DNA of 64,000 nucleotides from Pararobbsia alpina_A. GTDB taxonomy: Bacteria; Pseudomonadota; Gammaproteobacteria; Burkholderiales; Burkholderiaceae. Below are positions 27,242 to 36,853 of the stretch, piece by piece. The position numbers and the translations under genes were made by a program. Each line of letters begins with the position of its first letter. Positions within the stretch are counted from its first letter, which is position 1. The notes under the pieces are model-generated. The model saw only the letters and a list, made by a program, of their open reading frames with translations. It was not told where the DNA came from and did not search any database. The stretch spans positions 3,534,001 through 3,598,000 of the forward strand of contig NZ_OZ221287.1 of assembly GCF_965118125.1 (NCBI RefSeq), in the 5' to 3' direction.

Positions 27242-28876
27242 CTACTCCTTAAACCAGCCACGGCCGGCCCTGAACGAAAATCCCATGGCTTGCAGTTTCC
27301 TGGCGAGATTCGACGAGCGCTCGATTTCGTAAACCCAAAGAGCACCGCCAGCGCCTCGAAGATCCTTGACCTCGACGCGCCAATCAGCGACCAAGGCTTC
27401 AAGGTCCGGCACACATGCGGGCCGTGTTTCCGGCTTCTTCCCGATGAGCTTAGTCAACTTGTCGTCGAACTTCTGCTCCCAGCTCTTCAATGCGACCGGC
27501 GAGTCGCGGTGGCGGATCGTGTCTTCATTGTCATCACCCTTGAGCTCGGTGATATGGACCCCTTCGCTCGCCCGCCCCGAGTTGAGGGATTGCAAAAGTG
27601 AGGGGCTCAGCGAATCCCATCGAAATAGATAGAAGGCATTCCCGCCTGCGCCAAACTCGACGGCCAAGTAGGCGCCGATTCGCATAACAAACGCGTTGTT
27701 GTCGGCCGTGGTGCCTTCAAGATTCAGCAAGCGCCCCTTTGCCCTCTCGCGGAACTCGCCAAATTTTCCCCCTCGTCGGCTCGACGCCGAAGAGCCCAGC
27801 GCGAACCACATGTCCTCCACAAACGGCACAAACCTCAGCCAGTAAGCCACTCGCCTCTTGTCGTTGATTCCATCGACGCTGAGAAGCTCGAAGAAGTCGG
27901 CGACCAGCCGCTCTTTGAGCCAAAAGAACACCATCTCCCGCGCCTGATCGTCAGCCTTGTCGCCAACGCGGACATACGCGTCCCAATGGGTCCTTCGAAG
28001 CCATGGGTTGCCAATCGTCGATGTGGCGGCGTCCCGCAACGCAGGCTGCTCGGGCCGATCGTCACATCGCGCGTAGCGCGATACCAGATGGGCGACGCAC
28101 CGAATTCTCAAGGACTCGCTGATAGAAACGCCCTCGCGTCCCATAGCGATCGCAAGCAAATCGGGCAACGCAGATTTGAACAGCGGATCTCGAAGGTCAG
28201 CGGCGGCTTTCATTTGGGCAAACACCGCCTCGTCGATCACCCATGAAGTCTCCGGGATCGACAACCCGTCCCGAGCGTCATTGAAACTCGACGCGTCGCC
28301 TCGCAGAAGACCGGAGCCAAACTTGTCGCATGGCTGGCTGGTCAGCAATTCTGGATGGCGCAACAGCGTTTCGAACCATGGGGGCTTGAAGTCGAGGAGC
28401 TTTCCTATGCGGTCGCGCTCGGCCCGAAGCCATCCGCGCAGGCCGCGCCACCCCGTCTTCGATTCGAGACTTGCATCCTTGCTGTTGAAGGGAAATGAGA
28501 AATAAGTCGACAGCAGAGCTTGGAAGCATCGCAGTCGCCGATGCAACTGCGACTGCTGCTCGGCCATGCGGGCGACAGTGCCCCGCAGCGCTTCGTCCGC
28601 CAACACAGACCAACCTTTGCTGTCCAATGCGCCAATGCCAAGGCAAACATACTTGAGATCACGGAATCCGCCGATCTGACCTGATCTCTTGAAATCTGCG
28701 ATCGCGGCCAAGATCGAGCGAGAGTCGGCGGCGATGGCCGCCCCGCCATGGTCGTGCTGGACGCGCTTGCGCGCGCGGGCCATTCCCTCCGGATCCGACC
28801 ACGTTTCGGGCGACACCAAGCTGCCCGCGAAGGATCGCGTGAGCGCGGTTTGAAGGATGGCGAGGGCGTCGATCAT
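27242..28876 (-). CDS. zorC: Zorya type I protein ZorC (EH-signature family)
   Basis: A 544-residue soluble protein in the ZorC position, overlapping zorB by four bases. It is rich in Arg, Trp and Leu. The C-terminal half contains WLKERLVADFFELLSVDGIN, RRVAYWLRFVPFVEDMWFAL and GAYLAVEFGAGGNAFYLFRW, the pattern I associate with the EH_Signature domain of ZorC. Family members bind DNA and act between the membrane motor and ZorD. Identification rests on operon position plus this pattern; length fits the roughly 560 residues of known ZorC. Confidence 0.87.
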   Translation of the reverse strand: MIDALAILQTALTRSFAGSLVSPETWSDPEGMARARKRVQHDHGGAAIAADSRSILAAIADFKRSGQIGGFRDLKYVCLGIGALDSKGWSVLADEALRGTVARMAEQQSQLHRRLRCFQALLSTYFSFPFNSKDASLESKTGWRGLRGWLRAERDRIGKLLDFKPPWFETLLRHPELLTSQPCDKFGSGLLRGDASSFNDARDGLSIPETSWVIDEAVFAQMKAAADLRDPLFKSALPDLLAIAMGREGVSISESLRIRCVAHLVSRYARCDDRPEQPALRDAATSTIGNPWLRRTHWDAYVRVGDKADDQAREMVFFWLKERLVADFFELLSVDGINDKRRVAYWLRFVPFVEDMWFALGSSASSRRGGKFGEFRERAKGRLLNLEGTTADNNAFVMRIGAYLAVEFGAGGNAFYLFRWDSLSPSLLQSLNSGRASEGVHITELKGDDNEDTIRHRDSPVALKSWEQKFDDKLTKLIGKKPETRPACVPDLEALVADWRVEVKDLRGAGGALWVYEIERSSNLARKLQAMGFSFRAGRGWFKE

Positions 28877-29592
28877 CGGTCGTTAGGGCATCTCAGCCCG
28901 GGGTCCAATGGAATATCGGGTGGCGGCTCCTTGGCTGAGCCCAGATCGCGAAATTCCAGCTTGATTTCAACGCGCCGCATTTGGGCAGCGCTGCTCGATG
29001 TCGTATTGAAGGACGAGCCGCCCGCCAAGAATAGCGTTTGGATCAGCGCGCGGTCAGCTGCCGACAGTGCATCCGGTGGCTGCGTGCTCAGCAAGGCGCA
29101 GAGCACCCGCTGCGAGCGCAGATAGCTTAAATTCAGATTGAACAGGTAATCGCCCGTCTTGCTCGCGAAGCCCTCGACCACAACTCGCTTCAACCACTTG
29201 TCGCACTTAGCCGAGCGGGCCACATCCAGCACGCGTGGGACGAACTTGCGGACGAAGTGCTCGTCGTCAGGATTCTCGAACTTGTGCGCATTGTCCTGAA
29301 ACTGGACCAAGGTGCCGAAGTCGATGGAGTGGCCGCGCACGGTGACGCCCTTGAATTCATCAAGTTTGGTCAATGCATCCACATCGGCGACGCAGCTCTC
29401 AATGGTCTTGTCGCGCTCCTCTGTCGCCTTCTTGATCTGCTGCAAGCCCTGCGTAACCGCCATCAGGGCCACAGCCATGGCTACCAGAAACAGTACCATC
29501 AACGCCGTCATCAAATCCGAGAACGAAATCCAGAATGGCTTTTCGCCATCATCTCGGGAGCCGCGCCGCCTGGGAGCTTTGATTCCAAGCAT
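28873..29592 (-). CDS. zorB: Zorya motor protein ZorB (MotB/OmpA-like)
   Basis: A 239-residue protein. One membrane helix, KPFWISFSDLMTALMVLFLV, carries Asp26 in the position of the ion-binding Asp of MotB/ExbD. An OmpA-like peptidoglycan-binding domain follows from about residue 90 (VTVRGHSIDFGTLVQF, VVVEGFASKTGDYLFNLNLS, LRSQRVLCALL). It sits 6 bases after zorA and overlaps zorC. With ZorA it forms the proton- or sodium-driven inner-membrane motor that senses phage attack on the envelope. Confidence 0.92.
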   Translation of the reverse strand: MLGIKAPRRRGSRDDGEKPFWISFSDLMTALMVLFLVAMAVALMAVTQGLQQIKKATEERDKTIESCVADVDALTKLDEFKGVTVRGHSIDFGTLVQFQDNAHKFENPDDEHFVRKFVPRVLDVARSAKCDKWLKRVVVEGFASKTGDYLFNLNLSYLRSQRVLCALLSTQPPDALSAADRALIQTLFLAGGSSFNTTSSSAAQMRRVEIKLEFRDLGSAKEPPPDIPLDPGLRCPNDR

Positions 29593-29598
29593 GGCCTA

Positions 29599-31602
29599 TC
29601 ACCTCCGAGCCGGAATGTCGTCGACCACATCGCCCAGGTTCTTGATCGCCCCAGACAACAACTGGACCGAACTCGACAACTCGCTCTGGAACTGACGGTT
29701 TCCATCTCGCAAAGTGCGCTCGACATTTTCTCGGAACGATTCGTGCGCCTTGACCAAGACCTCGCTGACGCCCTGGAGATATTCTTCGGATTGTTTCTGC
29801 GCGATGGCAAGTTGCTGGGCTGCGGTTTCGATTCGCCCGATGATTTCAGAGGTCATCGACGCATCGCGCTTGGCGTTCTCGAAAGTACGCTCCAACTCCG
29901 CGACCATCAGCGCGAAGGTGTCGCGTGTTTTTGCGTAGTCGGCAAAGATCGCGCGCGCGCCATCGGTCGAAGTGGTGAGCTGGGTCGATGCGGCTTTGAT
30001 CGCCTCCGTCGCGACAACCGACGCCTTCATGGTCTCAGACACGCCCTGACCGGCCTTTGCGAAATCGGAGGCGGCGACATAGAGCGTTTCGGCGCCGGAA
30101 TTCATGCCAGAAATCGCTTTATCCGTGGCTTGGGCGAGGCTTGCCACCGTGTTTTGCAGCGATTTGTTGGTCTCCATCGATTGGGCCAGCAACTGCTCGA
30201 CCTGGCTCGACAGCGAGCCGATGGCCTGACCCGTCGTCTGCTCAAAACGCATATGACGCTCGCCTTGAGATTCTGCTGCCTCCTCGGCCTGTTTTCTGAG
30301 TTGTTCAATCACTCCCGCGACCTGATCACCCACCGCCGTCAGCGTGTCTTTTAGCTTCTGTGACGACTCGGTCTGCGATTCCGACACCAAGGCTTTTATC
30401 TGCTCAACGAACGCTCCCATCTGGGTATTCATCGTTGCCTGGCGGGCATCCATCGCCTCCAACGCTTTGCCCAGACGTTCGCCCATCGCGTCGACCGTGT
30501 CAGTCCCCGCCGCACTCATGTTCGCGGCGAGCTGCCCAAACTGGATCGCCGCAGCCTGCATGGATTCACTTGCCTTGACCATCAATTCAGACATGCCTGC
30601 CATCTGCCCGCCGAACATCTCGCGCATTTGAGAGGCGAAGCTCGCCAGAACGTCCGTCAACATCTTGTTGACGGCCTCGCTTTGGTTCGAGCTCACGCCC
30701 TGAACGGCCTTGGTGATCGCGTCCATAGGGCCGCTGAGACTCTCCGCAATCACTTTGCCCATGTCGACCGACATCTGCCCGACGTTCTGCGCTTGCGCTT
30801 CCATTTGCGCGGTAGCCAACGTCGTCAATATCTCTTTGAGATCGGCGACGAGCGCGTCTTTGATCTGGGCGGACTGAGTAGCAGCGTTTTCCGACGAGAT
30901 GGCGAGCCGTTCGAGATACTCCTCGCCGGCCCCGCCTTGAAAGAGACTGTCGATCACTTCGCGCAACTGCTCGACTTGACGACAGCGCGCCGTGACCAAG
31001 GACTTTTCGATCAAAGTGAACAGCATTGCCAAGCCGATCGCCGAAGCAGAGACGAAGAAGGCATGCCCCACTGAGTTCACAAGACCGCGGAGCTGTTCTT
31101 GCGCTTTGGCAGGGTCGATCGACACATCGAAGTGAATCAGCCCTTTGATCAAGCCCAAGAAGGTGCCGATGATCCCCAAGCCAGTCAAAATGCCCGGGAG
31201 GTGCTTGAAATACTCCGTCTTGAGGCGGCTCTCCACGACGGCTTGCTCGGTGAAGAAGCTCTCGGCTAAGGCGGTCGAGCGCCAACGCACAAGCTGGATC
31301 TGCCCGTGCTCATCGGGTCTCTTTTGAGGATGGAGCGTTTTACGGTATTCGCTCCACAAATGGCTGAGCGCCGCCCCCGACATTGCTTTCTCGCCGATCT
31401 CCTCAAGCTCAGTGATATCACCCTTGATGTTGGAGCGGATCGCCAAGAGCGCCATCAACGACTGCCTGAGTTCTCGTGACAACCTGTTCGACTGACCAAC
31501 AAAGCGGACTATGAAATCGATCGTGATGGTGATCAGAAATACGGCCACCAGACCGATATGCCAATAGTCCGCGGCTAACCTTTGGAGATCGACTCCTCCC
31601 AT
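29599..31602 (-). CDS. zorA: Zorya motor protein ZorA (MotA/ExbB-like with long tail)
   Basis: A 667-residue inner-membrane protein and first gene of the operon. Membrane segments lie at about residues 13-33 (IGLVAVFLITITIDFIVRFV), 134-152 (LTGLGIIGTFLGLIKGL) and 176-200 (AFFVSASAIGLAMLFTLIE), the last two forming the MotA/ExbB proton-channel core. From about residue 230 a long coiled-coil tail rich in Gln, Ala, Met and Ser extends into the cytoplasm, as in type I ZorA. AGAGGAAG stands before the ATG. The length is close to known ZorA (about 700). Confidence 0.92.
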   Translation of the reverse strand: MGGVDLQRLAADYWHIGLVAVFLITITIDFIVRFVGQSNRLSRELRQSLMALLAIRSNIKGDITELEEIGEKAMSGAALSHLWSEYRKTLHPQKRPDEHGQIQLVRWRSTALAESFFTEQAVVESRLKTEYFKHLPGILTGLGIIGTFLGLIKGLIHFDVSIDPAKAQEQLRGLVNSVGHAFFVSASAIGLAMLFTLIEKSLVTARCRQVEQLREVIDSLFQGGAGEEYLERLAISSENAATQSAQIKDALVADLKEILTTLATAQMEAQAQNVGQMSVDMGKVIAESLSGPMDAITKAVQGVSSNQSEAVNKMLTDVLASFASQMREMFGGQMAGMSELMVKASESMQAAAIQFGQLAANMSAAGTDTVDAMGERLGKALEAMDARQATMNTQMGAFVEQIKALVSESQTESSQKLKDTLTAVGDQVAGVIEQLRKQAEEAAESQGERHMRFEQTTGQAIGSLSSQVEQLLAQSMETNKSLQNTVASLAQATDKAISGMNSGAETLYVAASDFAKAGQGVSETMKASVVATEAIKAASTQLTTSTDGARAIFADYAKTRDTFALMVAELERTFENAKRDASMTSEIIGRIETAAQQLAIAQKQSEEYLQGVSEVLVKAHESFRENVERTLRDGNRQFQSELSSSVQLLSGAIKNLGDVVDDIPARR

Positions 31603-32246
31603 GTTGGACTTCCTCTAATTCAATTTTGGTCTTTTCTAACGCTGCCCGATGCGGTAGCCGAAATACGTCCCCCCCGGAATAAAAGGAAGAGGACGCGACC
31701 GGCCACCGAGCTTTTTCCGTGCACGAACGGGAACGCCAAAGGGAAACCTACGCAAAGGCTTTCTACGAACAAGCGGACATTATCCCCGACGCGGACTAAC
31801 CGCTGTCCACACCTTATATCAGATTCTTTCGATTCGCGAGGCAGACCGTCGAATTTCAGCAGGTATGCATCGCGAAAACGATTGCTCTCGATCCTTCAAA
31901 TACGAAGCAGCCCAAAAAACGCCCTGCTCTCTTTTTCGGCGCCGTCTCCTTGCATCGAGGGCAAAAGACCGCTTGCGATGAATATATTGGTTGATTTATT
32001 TCCCACCCAATCACCTCAGACCACGATGTCCACGACTCGCGCAAAAGTTGGCGATATCATTAGCGTCGCGACTGCCGCGTTAGGCAGCAATGATAAATTT
32101 GCATCGCATAATGGAAATCTCTAGCCGGATGTCCCGATGCTGTTTAACCATTGTCCTATCATTTTCACCAGTCGAGCAGTTACGGAGCTCCATATCGCGC
32201 TCGCGTGGTCCGATACCTGGCAGAAGAAAAAGTTGCGGGGGCGTTG
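31603..32246. other. Divergent control region between zorA and the TIGR04141 gene
   Basis: About 640 bases with no convincing gene. It is richer in A/T than its surroundings (for example AATATATTGGTTGATTTATTT near 31980) and must carry the promoters of both the zor operon and the divergent gene. No clear operator or structured RNA was recognised. Confidence 0.45.
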
Positions 32247-33953
32247 ATGAAAGAGCATCAAGCCAAGCGAGAGCACCTCACGATCTATCTGGTCAGGGAT
32301 GCCAAGCTAAAAGACGAACAAATTGTAAAAACCGATCGGGCGAAACCTCCTGTCGGCTTGAAAATAAGCTCAGGAACGGCTCGCCTTTACGCCAAAAAAA
32401 GCTCTCGCCCCAAATTGCCCGACTGGGCTCCGTTTCTCGTCCGCAACCAAGACGTGCCTCCCGATCTTTTCGAGGGCAGTCGGTCCGAGGGGGCCGTCCT
32501 GCTGATCCGGCATGGCAGCGCGGTCTTTGCGCTCTCGTTTGGAATGGGGCACCACCTTATCAACGTCGACCTAGTCGATCGCGACTTCGGTTTGCGCGTG
32601 ACGCTCAACTCAATTGCTCCGCAAAAGCTGCGCAGCCTAGACAAAGCTAGTCACGAGATCAATCCGTTGCACATACGAAGCCAGAGCTCGCGAGACTCTG
32701 ACATATTTGATTTAAATATCGACCCCGAGCTCGACATGGTCCACGCGGTGACGGGAACGTCTGAGGTCGGGATTTTTGGCGAGCAAATAAGCGGGCGTGA
32801 CGCCCTAACGATCAACCCACCAGCCACACTTGACGACCTACCGCAGCTTTTAACCGAAGCCCTTTCCCGCCGCGACAAGCCGCTCCCCGAGCGATTCGCC
32901 TGGATAGACAACGTTCATCGGGTGCGCGATTCGACGCTCGTCGAATACCTCGACGACGCCCTCACCGATGCCTTGCAATCCGATCCCCGTCCGGAGGATA
33001 TTTGGCTCGGTGAACCGGAGATCGTTGATTGGGAACGGCAGAGCGGCTACTCGTTCGACCAGCGATCGAGGACGGCACGTCACCCTACGCTGCAACTCGA
33101 CCAGCTGATCGACTATATCGCCACGCACGGCGGAAAACCGAGCGCGACGTTGCTCAGGGCCATCTCGGTCCACGTAAACGACGCGAATTACCAGTCGATC
33201 AAAAGCTGGACGGCCTATCGGTGCCTGTACGCCGAGCTTCCTATGGGCAACGAGACATACATTCTTCGTAACGGGCTGTGGTACGAGGTCAGCCGCAAGT
33301 TCGTTGATGAGATTGCCACGTTCTTCAAGCGGCTCGACGCCGAGCCCGCGACGATGCCCGTCTATCGACATGCCAACGAGGGGCTATACAACGAAAGCGT
33401 CGCGAAGGAGAACGCCGGATTCGACCTGTTCGACAAGAAAAACATCTCGTTCGGCAACGGCTACGACAAGATCGAGTTTTGCGACCTCGTACGCGACACG
33501 CGCGACCTCATTCACGTGAAGCTCTACCGGAGCTCGGCCACACTCAGCCACCTCTTCGCCCAGGGGAGTGTGTCAGCCGAGACCTTCATGCGACACGACG
33601 ACTTCCGGGTCAAGCTTAACGAGAGGCTCCCCGCCGACATGAAGCTCGAAAATCCTCTCCAGCGTCCGAAACCGGAGAACTATCGGATCGTCTACGCTAT
33701 CGCGACCACGAAAAACCTTCCCGAAGACCTTCCGTTCTTTTCGAAGATAACCCTCAAGAACGCCATAGTCGGCTTGAATGCGCTTGGATTTCGAGTCGCG
33801 CTGGTGCGGATCGACATCGATCCCGTCTTTTTGAAGACCGCTCACTACAAACCGGCTCGCAATACGACCGGAACGCCAAGGCGGACGAAGAAGCTACAGA
33901 CTACACGCCTCGGCAGCATTCAACTCCCGCCAGGGGCATCGCCTACGGTGTGA
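32247..33953 (+). CDS. TIGR04141/DUF6119 family sporadically distributed protein
   Basis: A 568-residue protein from ATG 32247; an in-frame start at 32151 would add 32 residues without family character. The N-terminus HLTIYLVRDAKLKDEQIV, then AVLLIRHGSAVFALSFGMGH, match the TIGR04141 family (DUF6119). These large soluble proteins of unknown biochemistry are found patchily in defence and mobile regions. Later features are GRDALTINPPATLDDLPQLL and CDLVRDTRDLIHVKLYRSSA; the latter resembles a nuclease-like core in which Asp and Lys are conserved, but this is not proven. It is divergent from zorA across a shared control region. A role beside Zorya is inference from position only. Confidence 0.8.
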   Translation: MKEHQAKREHLTIYLVRDAKLKDEQIVKTDRAKPPVGLKISSGTARLYAKKSSRPKLPDWAPFLVRNQDVPPDLFEGSRSEGAVLLIRHGSAVFALSFGMGHHLINVDLVDRDFGLRVTLNSIAPQKLRSLDKASHEINPLHIRSQSSRDSDIFDLNIDPELDMVHAVTGTSEVGIFGEQISGRDALTINPPATLDDLPQLLTEALSRRDKPLPERFAWIDNVHRVRDSTLVEYLDDALTDALQSDPRPEDIWLGEPEIVDWERQSGYSFDQRSRTARHPTLQLDQLIDYIATHGGKPSATLLRAISVHVNDANYQSIKSWTAYRCLYAELPMGNETYILRNGLWYEVSRKFVDEIATFFKRLDAEPATMPVYRHANEGLYNESVAKENAGFDLFDKKNISFGNGYDKIEFCDLVRDTRDLIHVKLYRSSATLSHLFAQGSVSAETFMRHDDFRVKLNERLPADMKLENPLQRPKPENYRIVYAIATTKNLPEDLPFFSKITLKNAIVGLNALGFRVALVRIDIDPVFLKTAHYKPARNTTGTPRRTKKLQTTRLGSIQLPPGASPTV

Positions 33954-34371
33954 TCTTCGCCACCTCATTTGGCGTTACACCCGTACCATAAAACAGGAAG
34001 AGAAGAGCCACGTCGCGAATCCGGCTTTGCCCCGTCACGGAAGCGACTTAAGAGCGTCGCGAGCCGGTGAGGTTCTATAACTGGAGGCTTTGCCATTATG
34101 TAATCCCGGAAATTTGATGCTGAATTCTCGGTCATCACGAGACAGTTTACCCGAGCGGATACGCAAAGGCACCGGAAAGCTTTGAACCATTCTGGTCATC
34201 GAAAAACGGAGCGTACGGGTAAAACAAGCAAAAATACGCCGACGTCGAGCGATTCGCGGACCTACACGTTGGGGCAATCACGGCAATGTAGATTGCAGAA
34301 AATCTCGGGCACATATCACCCTCTTGAACCGGACGCGCTCTGTCCGCTTGTTTTCCTTCAGGAGTAGTCGA
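33954..34371. other. Intergenic region
   Basis: About 420 bases with no coding-like frame. It ends with a CAGGAG ribosome site for the next gene. It marks the junction between the Zorya region and the integrative-element-like module. No att-like repeat was seen. Confidence 0.4.
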
Positions 34372-34698
34372 ATGGCTTTGCACTGTCCTCGCTGTGATAG
34401 CGCTCAAATTGAAACCCAGGATGTCGCCGCCAAAATCGGTGGTTCTGTCGGCACTGTCGCAGGCGCCGCAGGCGGTATCGCCGCAACGCTGACGGGCGCC
34501 GAAACCGGAGCGCTGGTTGGCTCCATAGCGGGCCCTGTCGGCACGGCGCTCGGTGGCTTCGCCGGTGCCATCCTCGGTGGCCTCTTCGGTGCCGCGACCG
34601 GCGGTGCCGCAGGGACGGCGCTCGGCGAAGCCGTTGACTCGCAAGTACTTTGCAATCACCGATGTCTGGCGTGCGGTCATACATTTCGCGCCAAGTAA
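34372..34698 (+). CDS. Small glycine-zipper protein flanked by split zinc-ribbon cysteines
   Basis: A 108-residue protein starting with MALHCPRCDSAQIE and ending with CNHRCLACGHTFRAK. The two CxxC pairs at the ends could form a single zinc ribbon. Between them is about 70 residues of Gly/Ala-rich zipper (GAAGGIAATLTGAETGALVG and similar), likely one or two membrane-inserting helices with a hairpin turn. A GGAG ribosome site supports ATG 34372. No function is known to me; a terminator follows. Confidence 0.75.
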   Translation: MALHCPRCDSAQIETQDVAAKIGGSVGTVAGAAGGIAATLTGAETGALVGSIAGPVGTALGGFAGAILGGLFGAATGGAAGTALGEAVDSQVLCNHRCLACGHTFRAK

Positions 34699-34728
34699 GC
34701 AGTCCTCCATTTCATCCATCAACAGCAT

Positions 34729-34752
34729 AAAGCCCGGCTCCGGCCGGGCTTT
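34729..34752 (+). terminator. Rho-independent terminator
   Basis: Hairpin AAAGCCCGGC, loop TCC-type, GCCGGGCTTT, ending in TTTATG. It lies 31 bases after the glycine-zipper gene. Confidence 0.8.
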
Positions 34753-34779
34753 ATGCGTTTACGTCTCAGGAGCTACATC

Positions 34780-35745
34780 ATGCATCTCGTTCAATCCATG
34801 GCATATGTCGGGAAAACCCCGTGGCACGGTCTCGGCAACGCTCTCGGCCCTAATCAGCCGCTCGAAGTCTGGGCACGTCAAGCCGGGATGGACTGGCAAA
34901 TCGAAGAAGCCGAGGTGCGTTTCGTCGCAAGCGACAACGGTACGCTTGGGTCGATCCATCCGTTTCCCGAACAGAAGGTGCTCTACCGCTCGGACACCAA
35001 GGCCCCGCTATCCGTTGTCTCCTCGCGCTATCAGGTCGTTCAGCCCGCCGAGATTCTCGAGTTCTATCGCGATCTCACGGAAGTCGGTGGCTTCGAATTG
35101 GAAACGGCGGGCGTGCTCAAGGATGGTAAGAAATTATGGGCGCTGGCCAAGACCGGTCAGAGCGTCACGCTCAAAGGTCGCGATCGCGTCAACGGTTACC
35201 TGCTGCTCGCTACCGCTTGCGACGGGACGTTAGCCACGACAGCGCAGTTCACATCTGTCCGTGTGGTCTGCAATAACACGCTGGCGATCGCTCTCGGTGA
35301 CAGCACGAACGCCATCAAGGTCCCGCATCGCAGTCAGTTCGATGCCCAGGCGGTCAAGCGACAACTCGGTATCGCCATCTCGTCGTGGGATGGTTTCATG
35401 GCGCGCATGAAGGCGCTGTCCGAGCGCAAGGTCAGCGACCCAGTGGCCGAATCGTACTTGCGACGCGTACTGACTTACAACGCGAGCAACGTCAGCGATC
35501 GTGCGGTCACGACGAACGACAGTGCGGTGCGTGCCGTGCAGGATCTGTTTCGAGGGCGGGGCAAGGGCGCTGAGCTGGCTTCCGCCTCAGGCACCGCCTG
35601 GGGACTGCTCAACAGCGTCACCGAGTTCGTCGATCACCAGCGTCGTGCTCGCAGCGATGACCACCGTCGCGACGCAGCGTGGTTCGGCGCTGGCGCGACA
35701 CTCAAGCAGAAGGCCTGGGACGAGGCTCTTCGGCTCGTCTCGTGA
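34780..35745 (+). CDS. DUF932 (phage/plasmid-like, TIGR03299) protein
   Basis: A 321-residue protein with the DUF932 hallmarks: MAYVGKTPWHGLGNAL at the start, LYRSDTKAPLSVVSSRYQVV, VNGYLLLATACDGT and VVCNNTLAIAL. It ends with FVDHQRRA and KQKAWDEALRL. ATG 34780 has CAGGAG upstream. Family members occur on plasmids, phages and integrative elements, usually near recombination genes, as here with a YqaJ-type exonuclease. The biochemical role is unknown. Confidence 0.88.
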   Translation: MHLVQSMAYVGKTPWHGLGNALGPNQPLEVWARQAGMDWQIEEAEVRFVASDNGTLGSIHPFPEQKVLYRSDTKAPLSVVSSRYQVVQPAEILEFYRDLTEVGGFELETAGVLKDGKKLWALAKTGQSVTLKGRDRVNGYLLLATACDGTLATTAQFTSVRVVCNNTLAIALGDSTNAIKVPHRSQFDAQAVKRQLGIAISSWDGFMARMKALSERKVSDPVAESYLRRVLTYNASNVSDRAVTTNDSAVRAVQDLFRGRGKGAELASASGTAWGLLNSVTEFVDHQRRARSDDHRRDAAWFGAGATLKQKAWDEALRLVS

Positions 35746-35771
35746 CTCGGTCCCTGTTCAACCTCACTTAC

Positions 35772-35804
35772 GCCCGGTAGAGCTTCGGCTCTCCGGGCTT
35801 TTTG
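35772..35804 (+). terminator. Rho-independent terminator
   Basis: Hairpin GCCCGG-T-AGAGC, loop TTCG, GCTCT-CCGGGC, then TTTTTGC. It follows the DUF932 gene by 27 bases. Confidence 0.8.
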
Positions 35805-35820
35805 CTTTTGGGAGAGCCTT

Positions 35821-36810
35821 ATGCAAACCACTTCGCCGCGATCTCGCAGTCGTGCCGCGCTGCGTTTGGTCGAAACGCGCGAACTGAGCCGAGATGACTG
35901 GCTATCCGTACGTCGCAACGGCATCGGCGGATCGGATGCGGCTGCGGCCGTCGGCATCAGTCCGTACATGAGTCCGTTGGAGCTTTGGCTCATCAAGACC
36001 GGGCGCGACGCTAAATTGCCGAAGCCGGATTCGGAGGACACGACCGATCCGGTCTACTGGGGCACGCTGCTAGAACCCATCGTCGCCGCGGCCTATACGA
36101 AGCAGACCGGACGTCGCCTCAGGCGAGTCAATGCCGTCCTTCAACATCCAACTATCCCCTTCATGCTGGCGAACCTCGATCGCGAGGTCACGGGCAATCG
36201 GGACGTCCAAATCCTGGAGTGCAAGACAGCGGGCGAATTCGGCGCGAGGGCATGGCGGGAAGGCGTGCCCGAGTACGTGCAAGTGCAGGTGCAGCATCAA
36301 TTGGCGGTCACCGGCAAACAGGCTGCGGATGTCGCGGTATTGATTTGCGGCCAGAAGCTCGAAGTCCATCGAATCGAGCGTGACGACGATTTGATCGCCC
36401 GGTTGATTCCGCTCGAGGCGGCGTTCTGGCGGTACGTCGAAATGGATACACCGCCACCGGCTGATGGTTCCGAATCGTCCGATCGTGCGCTGCGGTGTCT
36501 GTATCCGTCAGGCAGTGGCACGGTGGATTTCACCGGTGACCGAGCACTGTGCGCGGCCTTCGCCGATCTGGTCGCCGTGCGGGCCGACATCGAAGGGCGT
36601 GAAAAAGTCGAATCACGCCTCAAGCAGCAAATCCAGCAAGCGATAGGGACGGCCGAGCGTGCGGTCTTCGAGACCGGCGCCGTGTCGTTCAAGCGCAGTC
36701 GAGATGGCTCGGGTTTCGATCTCGCACGGTTTCAGGCGGAGCAGCCCGAGGTCGCCGCCCGGTACGCCGTCCCCAAACCTGGCACGCGGCGTTTTCTCCT
36801 ATCGACCTGA
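35821..36810 (+). CDS. YqaJ-type viral recombinase / lambda-exonuclease-like protein
   Basis: A 329-residue PD-(D/E)XK exonuclease of the YqaJ family. Key parts are RDDWLSVRRNGIGGSDAAAA with VGISPYMSPLELWLIKTG at residues about 25-60, WGTLLEPIVAAAYTKQTGRR, and the catalytic strand VQILECKTAG with the E-x-K pair. VQVQHQLAVTGKQAADVAVL follows. Such enzymes resect DNA ends and work with an annealing protein in phage- or element-encoded recombination. No annealase of known type is next to it; the following gene may fill that place, but this is unproven. Confidence 0.9.
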   Translation: MQTTSPRSRSRAALRLVETRELSRDDWLSVRRNGIGGSDAAAAVGISPYMSPLELWLIKTGRDAKLPKPDSEDTTDPVYWGTLLEPIVAAAYTKQTGRRLRRVNAVLQHPTIPFMLANLDREVTGNRDVQILECKTAGEFGARAWREGVPEYVQVQVQHQLAVTGKQAADVAVLICGQKLEVHRIERDDDLIARLIPLEAAFWRYVEMDTPPPADGSESSDRALRCLYPSGSGTVDFTGDRALCAAFADLVAVRADIEGREKVESRLKQQIQQAIGTAERAVFETGAVSFKRSRDGSGFDLARFQAEQPEVAARYAVPKPGTRRFLLST

Positions 36811-36853
36811 TGTCCCATTGTTCCCTCATTTCCTCTTTTTTAAGGAGAGCGCC

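Noticed and set aside
29257..30354. A 365-codon plus-strand frame
   Set aside because: Antisense to zorA and zorB; no domain visible.
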